DNA of 29,779 nt from JBEIVB01 sp040374085 (GTDB lineage: Bacteria; Bacteroidota; Bacteroidia; UBA4408). A model generated the notes under the pieces. The model was not told the DNA's origin, did no database searches, and saw only the letters and a list, made by a program, of their open reading frames with translations. Positions 22,921 to 29,779 of this stretch are shown piece by piece. How positions within the stretch are numbered: the first letter of the stretch is position 1; each line of letters starts with the position of its first letter. Position numbers and translations under genes: made by a program. Location of the stretch: NCBI GenBank assembly GCA_040374085.1, contig JBEIVB010000022.1, forward strand, positions 1 to 29,779, written 5' to 3'.

Positions 22921-24558
22921 ATGAAAAAGCTCACAAACGTATTTTTTCTGTTTCTCTCGCTCGCTGCGGTTGGAGTTTTGGCCGCAGCATGGGTAGAGGA
23001 AGGTTTCTCCTTAGTTCAAGAGGTTCCGAAGCCATTAAAACCCGGCCAACAGGCCACGGTAAAGGTTACCATCAAACCCGGAAACATCAAAGGGTTTGTG
23101 AAGCTGCAGCTGGAACTTCCCAAAGGGTTTACCGCTCAGGCAGTGGAAACGAAAGGAGGGGTTTTCAGCATGTTGAATGGGAGTATTTCTTTGGTGTGGA
23201 TGGAATTCCCTTCAGCCCCATCCTTCACCATAAGTTACAATCTTCAAATACCAACCACTGCCACCGGAAACGAGACCATTGAAGGGCGCCTGGCCTTTCT
23301 TATAAAAGGCGAGAAAAGAATGCTCACCCTGGATCCGACCCTGGTGGAGATTGTTCCTCCAAGTGAGACAATCGCCGAGAACACGCCCGGTGAAACGGAG
23401 AAAGATACTACGCCTTCGGCCACCCAAACCCAACCCACCGCTGCAGGCACACCTATGCCCGAAGCAGCCAAGCCAACCGAGGCTCCTGCTCCGTCGAGCA
23501 GTGCTTCTGCTGCCGCAGAGGCTACACCTCAACCCACCGAACCTTCTTTAACAGACAATGCCAACGGTGCAAAAAAAGAAGCACAAGTTGATCCTAACAA
23601 AACGATACCCCAAGATGCTACCGCACTGATAAAGGTGCATCGCGAGGTTTCTCCCATCAATCAAAATGAGTTATCGATTAAGTTGGTAATAGAGAATTTA
23701 GCGGGCTTGAAAAGCTTTGCCAAGTTTGAGGAAAACATACCCATGGGTTTCAAAGCCAAGGCGGTTCAAACCAAAGGGGCTGCTTTCACTTACATGAAAA
23801 ACCAGGTGAGAATTCTTTGGAATCAAATGCCCATGGAAGAAACATTCTTCGCCACTTATAAAATCATCCGCGATGGCTCTGAGGACAAAGCATTGGATTT
23901 GGAGGCCGATTTTTATTTCTTGTTGGAGGGTGAAGCAGAGGCGATTCCCGTGGTAGATCGTCAACTCAAATTTGGTGATGCACCTCCTGCAGCAACGCCT
24001 CCGGCAGTTCCTCTGGCAAGTGAAAAGAAAACAGGTCAGTCTGCCAACACTCCAGGAACCAGTCCATCAAAGACCACCGCACCTAAGCCTGCAAATGCAA
24101 AAACCTCGTCGGCCTCTGCAAAAGCAAATGCTCCGAAACCAACGCAAGCATCGGTTGCCGCAAATTCAACGGCAAAAAAAGATACGGCTCCCGTTTTGGC
24201 GACCTTGGCAAGTCCGGTTAAACGTGAGGAGACTTCCGCAGCAAACCCACTTCAACCCTCCGCACCTGCCGGTACAGCTCTGGTTCAATTTCGAGTTCAA
24301 ATTTGTGCGCTGCGCACCGCCGGTGCAGCAGATGATGTTGCCAAGTCTCTAAGTTTAACCGAAAACATTACCCAAGAAATGCACGAGGGTTGGCATAAGT
24401 TCACCGTTGGCAGTTTCAGTACCTATGCTCAAGCAAAAAGTCGCCGATTGGAATTGTCTGCTTTGCCTACCGGCCCATTTGTAGCTGCATACAATCAAGG
24501 AACCAGAATTACGGTGCAAGAGGCACTGATGGTAGCCGGGCAGAAGTGGGTTAAATAA
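22921..24558 (+). CDS. Exported protein with duplicated unknown domain and SPOR domain
   Basis: Starting at 22921 (MKKLTNVFFLFLSLAAVGVLAAA, a signal peptide) the protein is 545 residues; an in-frame ATG at 22897 would precede the signal. Two copies of one domain are visible: about 36-146 (GFVKLQLELPKGFTAQAVET, KGGVFS, LVWMEFP) and about 240-352 (SFAKFEENIPMGFKAKAVQT, KGAAFT, ILWNQMP). They are separated by a Pro/Thr/Ala-rich linker (150-225), and a second such linker (355-450) leads to a C-terminal SPOR-like domain (about 455-530: VQFRVQICALR, KFTVGSFSTYAQAKS). SPOR domains bind denuded peptidoglycan, so a periplasmic cell-wall-associated role is likely. The repeated domain is unrecognised, with a beta-sandwich look. 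The gene is divergent from the choice-of-anchor B operon; TACATTTA at 22909-22916 is a weak -7 candidate. Confidence 0.85.
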   Translation: MKKLTNVFFLFLSLAAVGVLAAAWVEEGFSLVQEVPKPLKPGQQATVKVTIKPGNIKGFVKLQLELPKGFTAQAVETKGGVFSMLNGSISLVWMEFPSAPSFTISYNLQIPTTATGNETIEGRLAFLIKGEKRMLTLDPTLVEIVPPSETIAENTPGETEKDTTPSATQTQPTAAGTPMPEAAKPTEAPAPSSSASAAAEATPQPTEPSLTDNANGAKKEAQVDPNKTIPQDATALIKVHREVSPINQNELSIKLVIENLAGLKSFAKFEENIPMGFKAKAVQTKGAAFTYMKNQVRILWNQMPMEETFFATYKIIRDGSEDKALDLEADFYFLLEGEAEAIPVVDRQLKFGDAPPAATPPAVPLASEKKTGQSANTPGTSPSKTTAPKPANAKTSSASAKANAPKPTQASVAANSTAKKDTAPVLATLASPVKREETSAANPLQPSAPAGTALVQFRVQICALRTAGAADDVAKSLSLTENITQEMHEGWHKFTVGSFSTYAQAKSRRLELSALPTGPFVAAYNQGTRITVQEALMVAGQKWVK

Positions 24559-24572
24559 ATACCAATCAAAGG

Positions 24573-25748
24573 TTATAAGCGCGAAATGCGCTCTTCCAAG
24601 GCTGCAAAACAAGGGTCAAAGGCATATTGACCAAACGCATGAAATGCACGTGCTCTGTACCCTTCCGCATCACGTTCTATTTCCGCTACCGCTTCAAAAA
24701 AATGCACATCCAAGGGCCGGGTTAGGCCGGCTCCGTTGCCCTCCAAAAAAGTTTCCATACCCGCAATGGGATTGCCCAACATGGGGGTTCCGGTTTGCAA
24801 ACAATCGAAAAGTTTACCGGCCGAACCTGCTGCATAACGGTAGTTTAGACCCTCTCCGGTGAACAACACCAATCCTATATCTGCTGAGGCAAACAACTGA
24901 TGTTTTCGGGAAGCTGCAATGAGATCAGAAGACCAGAAAAGCTTATTTGGAAACAGCAACTGACTCTTTTCTATCGCTTCTTTTATCTTGGGATCTGGAA
25001 CCCATCCATGCAAAACCAAGCAATGGGTATCGGGTAAACTGGGCAGAGAGTGTAGAACTTCATAAATACCATGTTCGGGAATGATGCTTCCAATGAACAA
25101 CACAACTCTTTTATCCAGTCTTATGTTGAATCGGGCATGAAACAAACAATGCCGCTCGCTTTTTGTCCCACCGCGTCCGGAGTTATATGAAACCCAAATG
25201 CGTTCTCGGGTTACCCCCAACAACTCAGACAATAGGTTGGCTCTGTTGTCGTCTTGAGTAAGGACACATCCGGCCAGTTTGGCATTTCGCTGTTCGCGTA
25301 ATCGACGAAATCCGGGGGTTTCTAAAAACTCAAGGTTATGATATACAATTGGTTTTTTCCAAAAACGGGTCACCTGAATGGCCCGCTCCAAGCCTTGATG
25401 ATCGTAAGCAATAACGGTTCTCAGGTGAGGAGGAGGTCGGCGGTGAACCCAACCAAACTCCACATCATCGAAAAACTCCAAGGGCCACCTCCTAGAGGAT
25501 AAACGCTTCAACCAGCGGAAGGGAGCCTGATAATGAAGCCGAGGTTGAAAGCCCACCAGATGAAGACCTTCGCGTGGTTCAATGCCGGGAAATCCCTTAG
25601 GCGGCTGCTCTGGCAAGAAAGGAAGATAAAGCCACACTTCGAAACCATGATCGAGGTACCAATGCGCCGTGTTCAGAACAGGTGAGGATATGCTGACCCA
25701 TGAATGAGCCGTTATGAGAGCAATGCTTGCTTTTATGCTTTGCGGCAT
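24573..25748 (-). CDS. GT4-like glycosyltransferase
   Basis: The 391-residue protein has a GT-B two-domain layout: an N-terminal domain starting IALITAHSWVSISSPVLNTA and a C-terminal domain with a VVLFIGSI strand, LVLHGWVPDP, and the donor-binding segment GLNYRYAAGSAGKLFDCLQT followed by GTPMLGNPIAGMETFL, similar to the family 4 ExxxxG loop region. It would transfer a sugar from a nucleotide donor to a polysaccharide intermediate in the cytosol. It is the last gene of the minus-strand operon, overlapping the methyltransferase gene by 16 nt, and converges on the SPOR gene with 14 nt between stops. Specificity is unknown. Confidence 0.85.
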   Translation of the reverse strand: MPQSIKASIALITAHSWVSISSPVLNTAHWYLDHGFEVWLYLPFLPEQPPKGFPGIEPREGLHLVGFQPRLHYQAPFRWLKRLSSRRWPLEFFDDVEFGWVHRRPPPHLRTVIAYDHQGLERAIQVTRFWKKPIVYHNLEFLETPGFRRLREQRNAKLAGCVLTQDDNRANLLSELLGVTRERIWVSYNSGRGGTKSERHCLFHARFNIRLDKRVVLFIGSIIPEHGIYEVLHSLPSLPDTHCLVLHGWVPDPKIKEAIEKSQLLFPNKLFWSSDLIAASRKHQLFASADIGLVLFTGEGLNYRYAAGSAGKLFDCLQTGTPMLGNPIAGMETFLEGNGAGLTRPLDVHFFEAVAEIERDAEGYRARAFHAFGQYAFDPCFAALEERISRL

Positions 25749-26491
25749 ACGTAAAAACTGTTCCAGGTTCCCAGCTCAACAGGAGCACCTGTCAGCCAAG
25801 TTTCATAACACAGAATTTCGAAACCAGACTCCTTAAGTAAATGCTCCATTTCTGGATAGAAAAGGTAGCGCATGGGATGTGTTTCGGTTATGGTTTGCCG
25901 AGAACCTGTCTGCTTATCTTCTACATGAACTTCGTAATGCACCTCTACCACATTATCACTCGGCCGAAAAACAGGCTCTGCTAGGCGCGTTACCTGTACG
26001 CGCTCGTCCTCTAATCTGCGCACCCGAACATGAGGCGGATCGCTGAGCACACCGCTGCCATTCCAACAGTCGAACGCAAACAGCCCACCCGATTTCAAAT
26101 GGGCGGCTGCAGTTTGGATGCTGGCAAGCAGATCACGCGTTTCGTTTTGATAGCTCATCACATGAAACAATGAGATAACAGCATCTACGGTATGCCCCAA
26201 ACGAAAGGTCCTGAAGTCGCCTACATGGTAGCTCAGAAGCTTCCCCAATTCACCTTCACGATGCTCATTTGCTTTGGCGATCATTTCGGGGGCAAGGTCA
26301 AAACCGTGCACCATAATGCCTTGCCGGGCAAACCAATGGTCGTGATTTCCGGTTCCACAACCTGCATTTAATAAGGTCGAAACCGCTCCAAATTCCGAAA
26401 GGCGACTCCAAACGTATGCAGATTCTTGAGCGTAGGACTTATCGCGGTACAGAAGGTTGTAGTAATGAGCGTAAAGGTTGAACGTTTCCAT
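25733..26491 (-). CDS. Class I SAM-dependent methyltransferase
   Basis: From the ATG at 26491 (METFNLYAHYYNLLYRDKSY) the protein is 252 residues. It has the SAM-binding motif I LNAGCGTGNHD near residues 45-55, the acidic loop HGFDLAPEMIAKA, and VISLFHVMSY as motif IV. The start overlaps the stop of the aminotransferase gene as TAATG, which favours it over a Met 7 codons upstream. In this setting (downstream of a DegT aminotransferase, upstream of a glycosyltransferase) an N- or O-methyltransferase acting on a nucleotide-linked amino sugar is plausible, but the acceptor cannot be read from sequence. It overlaps the following gene by 16 nt. Confidence 0.88.
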   Translation of the reverse strand: METFNLYAHYYNLLYRDKSYAQESAYVWSRLSEFGAVSTLLNAGCGTGNHDHWFARQGIMVHGFDLAPEMIAKANEHREGELGKLLSYHVGDFRTFRLGHTVDAVISLFHVMSYQNETRDLLASIQTAAAHLKSGGLFAFDCWNGSGVLSDPPHVRVRRLEDERVQVTRLAEPVFRPSDNVVEVHYEVHVEDKQTGSRQTITETHPMRYLFYPEMEHLLKESGFEILCYETWLTGAPVELGTWNSFYVCRKA

Positions 26492-27597
26492 TAAGATGTA
26501 AAAATGCTCCAAAGCGTTTCAGAAACCAGATCGATTTCGGCATCAGTCAAACCAAGGCCGCTCGGCACATAAAAGCCACAACGGGCAATGTGCTCGGCAT
26601 GAGGGTGTTTCACCCCCTGAAACATGTTTTGTTTCATAAACACAGGTTGTTCGTGCATGCACCAAAAGAACGGACGGGTTCCAATGCCTGCTTTTCCAAG
26701 TGCATCTACCGCCCGGTTTTTGGACTCTGCATCAACGCAAACCAGCGGAAAAACCCAGTAGATGTTTTCGGCATCCGGCGTGTGTTCCAAAGGAAGTTGA
26801 ACCCCCGGTAAACCGTTTAGGTTGCGTAAATACCGCCTGCCCATGGCCCTCTTTTTTTCCACAAAGGCATCCAGTTGCTCCAATTGGGCAACGCCCAAGG
26901 CAGCCTGGAGGTTGGTCATACGGAAGTTGAAGCCCAACTCTTCGTGAACAAAGCGTTGGCTGGGTATGAAGCACAGGTTGCGTAAACTTTTGACGCGCTC
27001 GGCGAGATGTGCATCGGAGGTCATCACCATGCCACCTTCGCCTGTGGTAATATGCTTGTTGGGATAAAAGGAAAACGTACTGATGTCTCCGAAGCTTCCA
27101 CAAGGTTTCCCTTTGTAGGTTTGGCCATGCATTTCGGCGGCATCTTCTATAAGGTAAAGATTATGCTTGCGACACAACTCCAAAATGGGATCCATGGGAC
27201 AAGGGAGCCCGTAGATGTGCACCACCATTACGGCTTTGGTTCGCGGGGTAATGGCGGCCGCAACACCCTCGGCTGTGAGGTTAAAGGTGGTGGGGTCGCA
27301 ATCCACAGTTACCGGGGTTGCGCCCGCTCTTACTATGGCTGCAGCGCAGGAAATGATGGTAAAGGTGGGCATAATGACCTCATCGCCCGGACCAATGCCC
27401 AAGGCCAAAACGGCCGCATCCAAGGCTACACTGCCGTTGCAAACCGCTACACCGTAGCCGCGCCCAACACAGGCAGCCATGTCGTGCTCAAAACGCGTTA
27501 TGAAAGGACCTTCGCTGGAAATCCAGCCGGTATCTATGCACTCATTGAGGTATTTACGCTCGTTGCCCGAAAGGGATGGGGTGTTTACAGGGATCAT
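26491..27597 (-). CDS. DegT/DnrJ/EryC1/StrS-family sugar aminotransferase
   Basis: The 368-residue protein is a PLP-dependent sugar aminotransferase: GWISSEGPFITRFE at 24-37, CNGSVALDAAVLAL at 53-66, EDAAEMHGQTYKG with the PLP-ring Asp152, and FSFYPNKHITTGEGGM with Lys181 as the Schiff-base lysine. GRRYLRNLNGLPGVQ and the C-terminal FYVPSGLGL complete the family pattern. It would convert a keto-sugar nucleotide to an amino-sugar nucleotide for surface polysaccharide. The start ATG at 27597 (MIPVNTPSLSGNERKYL) matches the family N-terminus. It shares one base with the methyltransferase start and lies 50 nt after the cupin gene. The dehydratase making its substrate is not in the window. Confidence 0.95.
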   Translation of the reverse strand: MIPVNTPSLSGNERKYLNECIDTGWISSEGPFITRFEHDMAACVGRGYGVAVCNGSVALDAAVLALGIGPGDEVIMPTFTIISCAAAIVRAGATPVTVDCDPTTFNLTAEGVAAAITPRTKAVMVVHIYGLPCPMDPILELCRKHNLYLIEDAAEMHGQTYKGKPCGSFGDISTFSFYPNKHITTGEGGMVMTSDAHLAERVKSLRNLCFIPSQRFVHEELGFNFRMTNLQAALGVAQLEQLDAFVEKKRAMGRRYLRNLNGLPGVQLPLEHTPDAENIYWVFPLVCVDAESKNRAVDALGKAGIGTRPFFWCMHEQPVFMKQNMFQGVKHPHAEHIARCGFYVPSGLGLTDAEIDLVSETLWSIFTS

Positions 27598-27647
27598 GCA
27601 AAAAGGGGAATGCAGGCCTAAAGATGCAAAAAAACCAATGGCCTCGA

Positions 27648-28088
27648 TCAGGATTCCGCTTCCTTGAATTGAATTTTGGAGCCGTCAACGGGGTCGAAAC
27701 GCACTTTGTCCTGCTCACCGCAGTAAGGGCCCTGTTTCACCTCAATCATTTCACTCTCTTCCAGCATCTCAAAACCATGTCCACCTTGGGCCAACAGTAT
27801 CACGTCGCCGCCATACAAAATGCGGCTGTGCAGATACACCATGCCATCGTTGTAAAAATCCACCCGAACCTTACCCGATTTCACAAACAACACCTCCTGC
27901 GTAAGGGTAACTTCGCGGGGCACCAGGTTGTGCACATGAGGCGGAATGATGTGCCCCTGAGGACGATTCATATAGCCCAATTGTTGTGAAAACGTATCGG
28001 GGGTAAAAAAAGCAATTCCGGGCTTGCGGTATTGATTTCGGATGATGATGGAAAGCAATTTGCCTTCGTGTAAGATTTCTTCAAGCAT
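27648..28088 (-). CDS. Small cupin-domain protein
   Basis: The 146-residue protein has a cupin fold: HIIPPHVHNLVPREVTLTQE with probable metal ligands His51, His53 and possibly Glu58 or Glu65, the strand VLFVKSGKVRVDFYND at 67-81, and the second motif GGDVILLAQGGHGFEML at 93-109 with His104. Single-domain cupins in polysaccharide loci include sugar-nucleotide 3,4-ketoisomerases (FdtA/WxcM) and related enzymes; this protein does not match that signature well, so the reaction is uncertain. It overlaps the upstream GT2 gene by 8 nt and precedes the aminotransferase gene, which suggests a step in making or placing the amino sugar. Confidence 0.82.
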   Translation of the reverse strand: MLEEILHEGKLLSIIIRNQYRKPGIAFFTPDTFSQQLGYMNRPQGHIIPPHVHNLVPREVTLTQEVLFVKSGKVRVDFYNDGMVYLHSRILYGGDVILLAQGGHGFEMLEESEMIEVKQGPYCGEQDKVRFDPVDGSKIQFKEAES

Positions 28089-29088
28089 GTTTCTTTTCGT
28101 AAGCTACCGGAGCAGCATGGTAGTTTGTGTTGAATTTCCAAGTGCTTTGTTGCATGGCTTGGGCAAGTTGTGCATCACCGGAGTACAAATTCAAATACGT
28201 TAGGTAGCTTTTCAGGTAAGCTTGTCGAAATGCATTGTATCGGTAATCCGCTCTTCGAAATAGAACCCTTGCCTTGAGTATGCGAAGCGGAATTCGTTTG
28301 AGTTCAGATTCCACCGTGCTTTTGTTTGGATTCTTATCGTTGAAATAGGCGTTGTAAGCATCGGCAATGCCGTTGTTTGCGAACCGCCTGGCAATGTCTG
28401 CTTCCGTGGCATGCCTATTGGCAAACTGTAGGTGCCACATGGTGGTTCGGTCGGTAAAGCCAATGGGTATGTTCAAGGCGTGCAGTTTCCTGCAGAGGCC
28501 GGTTTCTGAGTCCCCAAGAAGGTAATCTCCCAACTGCCCCGGATTAAACCCCTCCACGTGGCGAAGAATTTCTTTTCGTATGGAAAAGCTGCCCCCATTG
28601 ATGAACATGCCCTCATCTTTTATGGTAATCCCATTCCCCATGGTAATTCGTCCATGTAGATATTCAAGCGGTCTTACCCAGGCCGGCGGCGGGCTATCCC
28701 ATCGAATTAGAATCCGGGTGCCAACTGCGCCAACAGCCGGAAATCGTTGGTACACCTCTGCAACAGAGGAAACCCAGTTGGGTTCATAAAGGGCATCGTC
28801 ATCGCCAAAGAGCAAGATGGAGTGCTGGGCATGAGCAGCGCCTGTGTGCCGGGTAAACACAAGCCCTTTTTGGGTTTCAATCACCACCTTCCAATCCAGC
28901 GTGGTTGTTTGGGAATTTAGAAACTCGGCAGCCGCTTGGGCTGTGCCATCTGTGCTTTGGTTGTCTACTACAATAAGTTCCCACAACGATGCAGGATAGT
29001 CTTGGGCTAAGAGCGACTCCAATGCTTTTAACACCAATGCTTTTCTGTTGAAGCACGGAAGGATAACAGAGAGTTTTACTTCGTTCAT
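28081..29088 (-). CDS. Glycosyltransferase family 2
   Basis: The 335-residue protein starts with KLSVILPCFNRKALVLKALE and has LIVVDNQSTDGT at about 37-48 and ILLFGDDDALYEPNW near 91-105, the donor- and metal-binding Asp residues of a GT-A family 2 enzyme. The region NGGSFSIRKEILRHVEGFNP (about 162-181) is the usual acceptor-side motif. The C-terminal 90 or so residues are basic and rich in Tyr/Arg without a membrane segment. It would add a sugar during polysaccharide or glycoprotein assembly. It starts 10 nt after the upstream membrane-protein gene and overlaps the cupin gene by 8 nt. Confidence 0.92.
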   Translation of the reverse strand: MNEVKLSVILPCFNRKALVLKALESLLAQDYPASLWELIVVDNQSTDGTAQAAAEFLNSQTTTLDWKVVIETQKGLVFTRHTGAAHAQHSILLFGDDDALYEPNWVSSVAEVYQRFPAVGAVGTRILIRWDSPPPAWVRPLEYLHGRITMGNGITIKDEGMFINGGSFSIRKEILRHVEGFNPGQLGDYLLGDSETGLCRKLHALNIPIGFTDRTTMWHLQFANRHATEADIARRFANNGIADAYNAYFNDKNPNKSTVESELKRIPLRILKARVLFRRADYRYNAFRQAYLKSYLTYLNLYSGDAQLAQAMQQSTWKFNTNYHAAPVAYEKKHA

Positions 29089-29098
29089 CGTTCCAAAC

Positions 29099-29779
29099 TT
29101 ATGCTAATGGCCGTAGTTCTGCAAGCACATAGGTTGAACTTTCGTGAACCATCTTCATGCACCCAGCTGCTTCGGGGTTTACCTTCATTACTCTCGATTG
29201 ATATACCTCGAAGTTTGAACGATTGGAAAATACATATCGTATTCCGTATGTTTTCTGTAAGGTTAGAATATCCGGATTGGGGAATGGATAATCTGCAAAG
29301 ATGTCTTGGAATACTTTTTCGGTCACAATCTTTCCATCGTAGCCGGCCATTAGGGTAAGTATAGGTTGATTGGAAAACGTGTAGGCTTGCCAAAAATCTC
29401 CAATGGCCAGTATAATGCCGGGCTGGAATGCGTTGGCGGTTTCGAAAAAAGCACCCAGTTCAGCATGTTGCTTTTCCAAAGGACCATATTGCCTTGAATA
29501 TGCACCTTGCATGTAAAACGCAGCATAAAGGGAAAACAAAAGGTACAGAGCCAAGGCAATTGTTCCAACGAGGTAGATGGGACCGGGCCCAAAAACAACC
29601 CATGCCGAAACAATCATACTGCAAGGCATGATGGAATACTCCAGATAACGTTCGGCCTCGCCGATAAAGAGCAAATATTTCCATTTGGTTAGAACAAACC
29701 ACACCAAGCCCTCACAAGCCCAATTTTGCCAAAATGCCCAGGTAGAGGGAGCTATCCATTGGGGACAACTGCTGATTAA
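29099..29779 (-). CDS. Polysaccharide-locus membrane protein, 5'-truncated by window edge
   Basis: The minus-strand frame is open to the window edge, so the N-terminus is missing; a TTG at 29707 is not a likely start. The visible 226 residues contain a hydrophobic segment (LVWFVLTKWKYLLFIGEAERYLEY), two further membrane segments (about 29655-29530, including YLVGTIALALYLLFSLYAAF), then a soluble C-terminal domain (ELGAFFETANAFQPGIILAI, YGIRYVFSNRS) ending at 29099. The GEAERYLEY segment next to membrane helices recalls integral-membrane glycosyltransferases and polymerases of Bacteroidota polysaccharide loci, but no family could be fixed. It is the first visible gene of the right-hand operon. 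Confidence 0.7.
   Translation of the reverse strand, partial: LISSCPQWIAPSTWAFWQNWACEGLVWFVLTKWKYLLFIGEAERYLEYSIMPCSMIVSAWVVFGPGPIYLVGTIALALYLLFSLYAAFYMQGAYSRQYGPLEKQHAELGAFFETANAFQPGIILAIGDFWQAYTFSNQPILTLMAGYDGKIVTEKVFQDIFADYPFPNPDILTLQKTYGIRYVFSNRSNFEVYQSRVMKVNPEAAGCMKMVHESSTYVLAELRPLA

Noticed and set aside
24578..24592. Hairpin AGCGC-GAAAT-GCGCT between convergent genes
   Set aside because: A 5-bp stem inside the glycosyltransferase coding end with no T-run on either strand; weak and probably chance.
1..29779. CRISPR arrays, insertion sequences, tRNAs, toxin-antitoxin or defence islands
   Set aside because: No spaced direct repeats, transposase frames, cloverleaf sequences or recognisable defence genes were seen; intergenic spaces are short and gene content is housekeeping and envelope-related.

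Overview
The window comes from a member of the Bacteroidota, probably a Flavobacteriales-like lineage. The evidence is two exported proteins with C-terminal type IX secretion (T9SS) sorting domains, a DUF3078 protein, paired exported amidohydrolases, start codons without Shine-Dalgarno sequences, and repeated TAnnTTTG boxes, the -7 element of Bacteroidota sigma factors, at a near-constant distance from start codons. No insertion sequence, tRNA, CRISPR array or prophage is visible. The only stretch over 300 bases without a protein gene (10452-11057) holds the RNase P RNA.

Layout, 1-13 kb. The left edge has a minus-strand pair, a SiaC-family phosphoprotein and the start of yajQ. A plus-strand run follows: two overlapping exported amidohydrolase genes, queG (ATGA-coupled), a 940-residue BNR/sortilin-like T9SS cargo, a Gfo/Idh/MocA oxidoreductase and an ATGA-coupled PAP2-like membrane protein. 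RNase P RNA (minus) and sucD (plus) are divergent; sucD ends at a clear terminator and is followed by a stand-alone Rieske protein. trxB (minus) is divergent from slyD.

Layout, 13-24.5 kb. Plus-strand slyD, dxs, a MATE exporter and a DUF3078 protein are followed by two minus-strand units: plsC-like acyltransferase / WcaF-like acetyltransferase / GT2 glycosyltransferase, and a choice-of-anchor B T9SS protein coupled to acpH. Divergent from the latter is a plus-strand exported protein with a duplicated unknown domain and a C-terminal SPOR domain.

Layout, 24.5-29.8 kb. A tightly packed minus-strand surface-polysaccharide operon runs to the right edge: a partial membrane protein, GT2, cupin, DegT/DnrJ/EryC1/StrS aminotransferase, SAM methyltransferase and GT4-like glycosyltransferase.

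Most of the window is housekeeping and cell-envelope biology. The most unusual items are the amidohydrolase pair, which appears to hold three amidohydrolase units of which only one keeps its metal ligands; the duplicated-domain SPOR protein; the siaC-yajQ pairing; and the uniform short-leader promoter layout. No clearly undescribed defence or mobile system was found.
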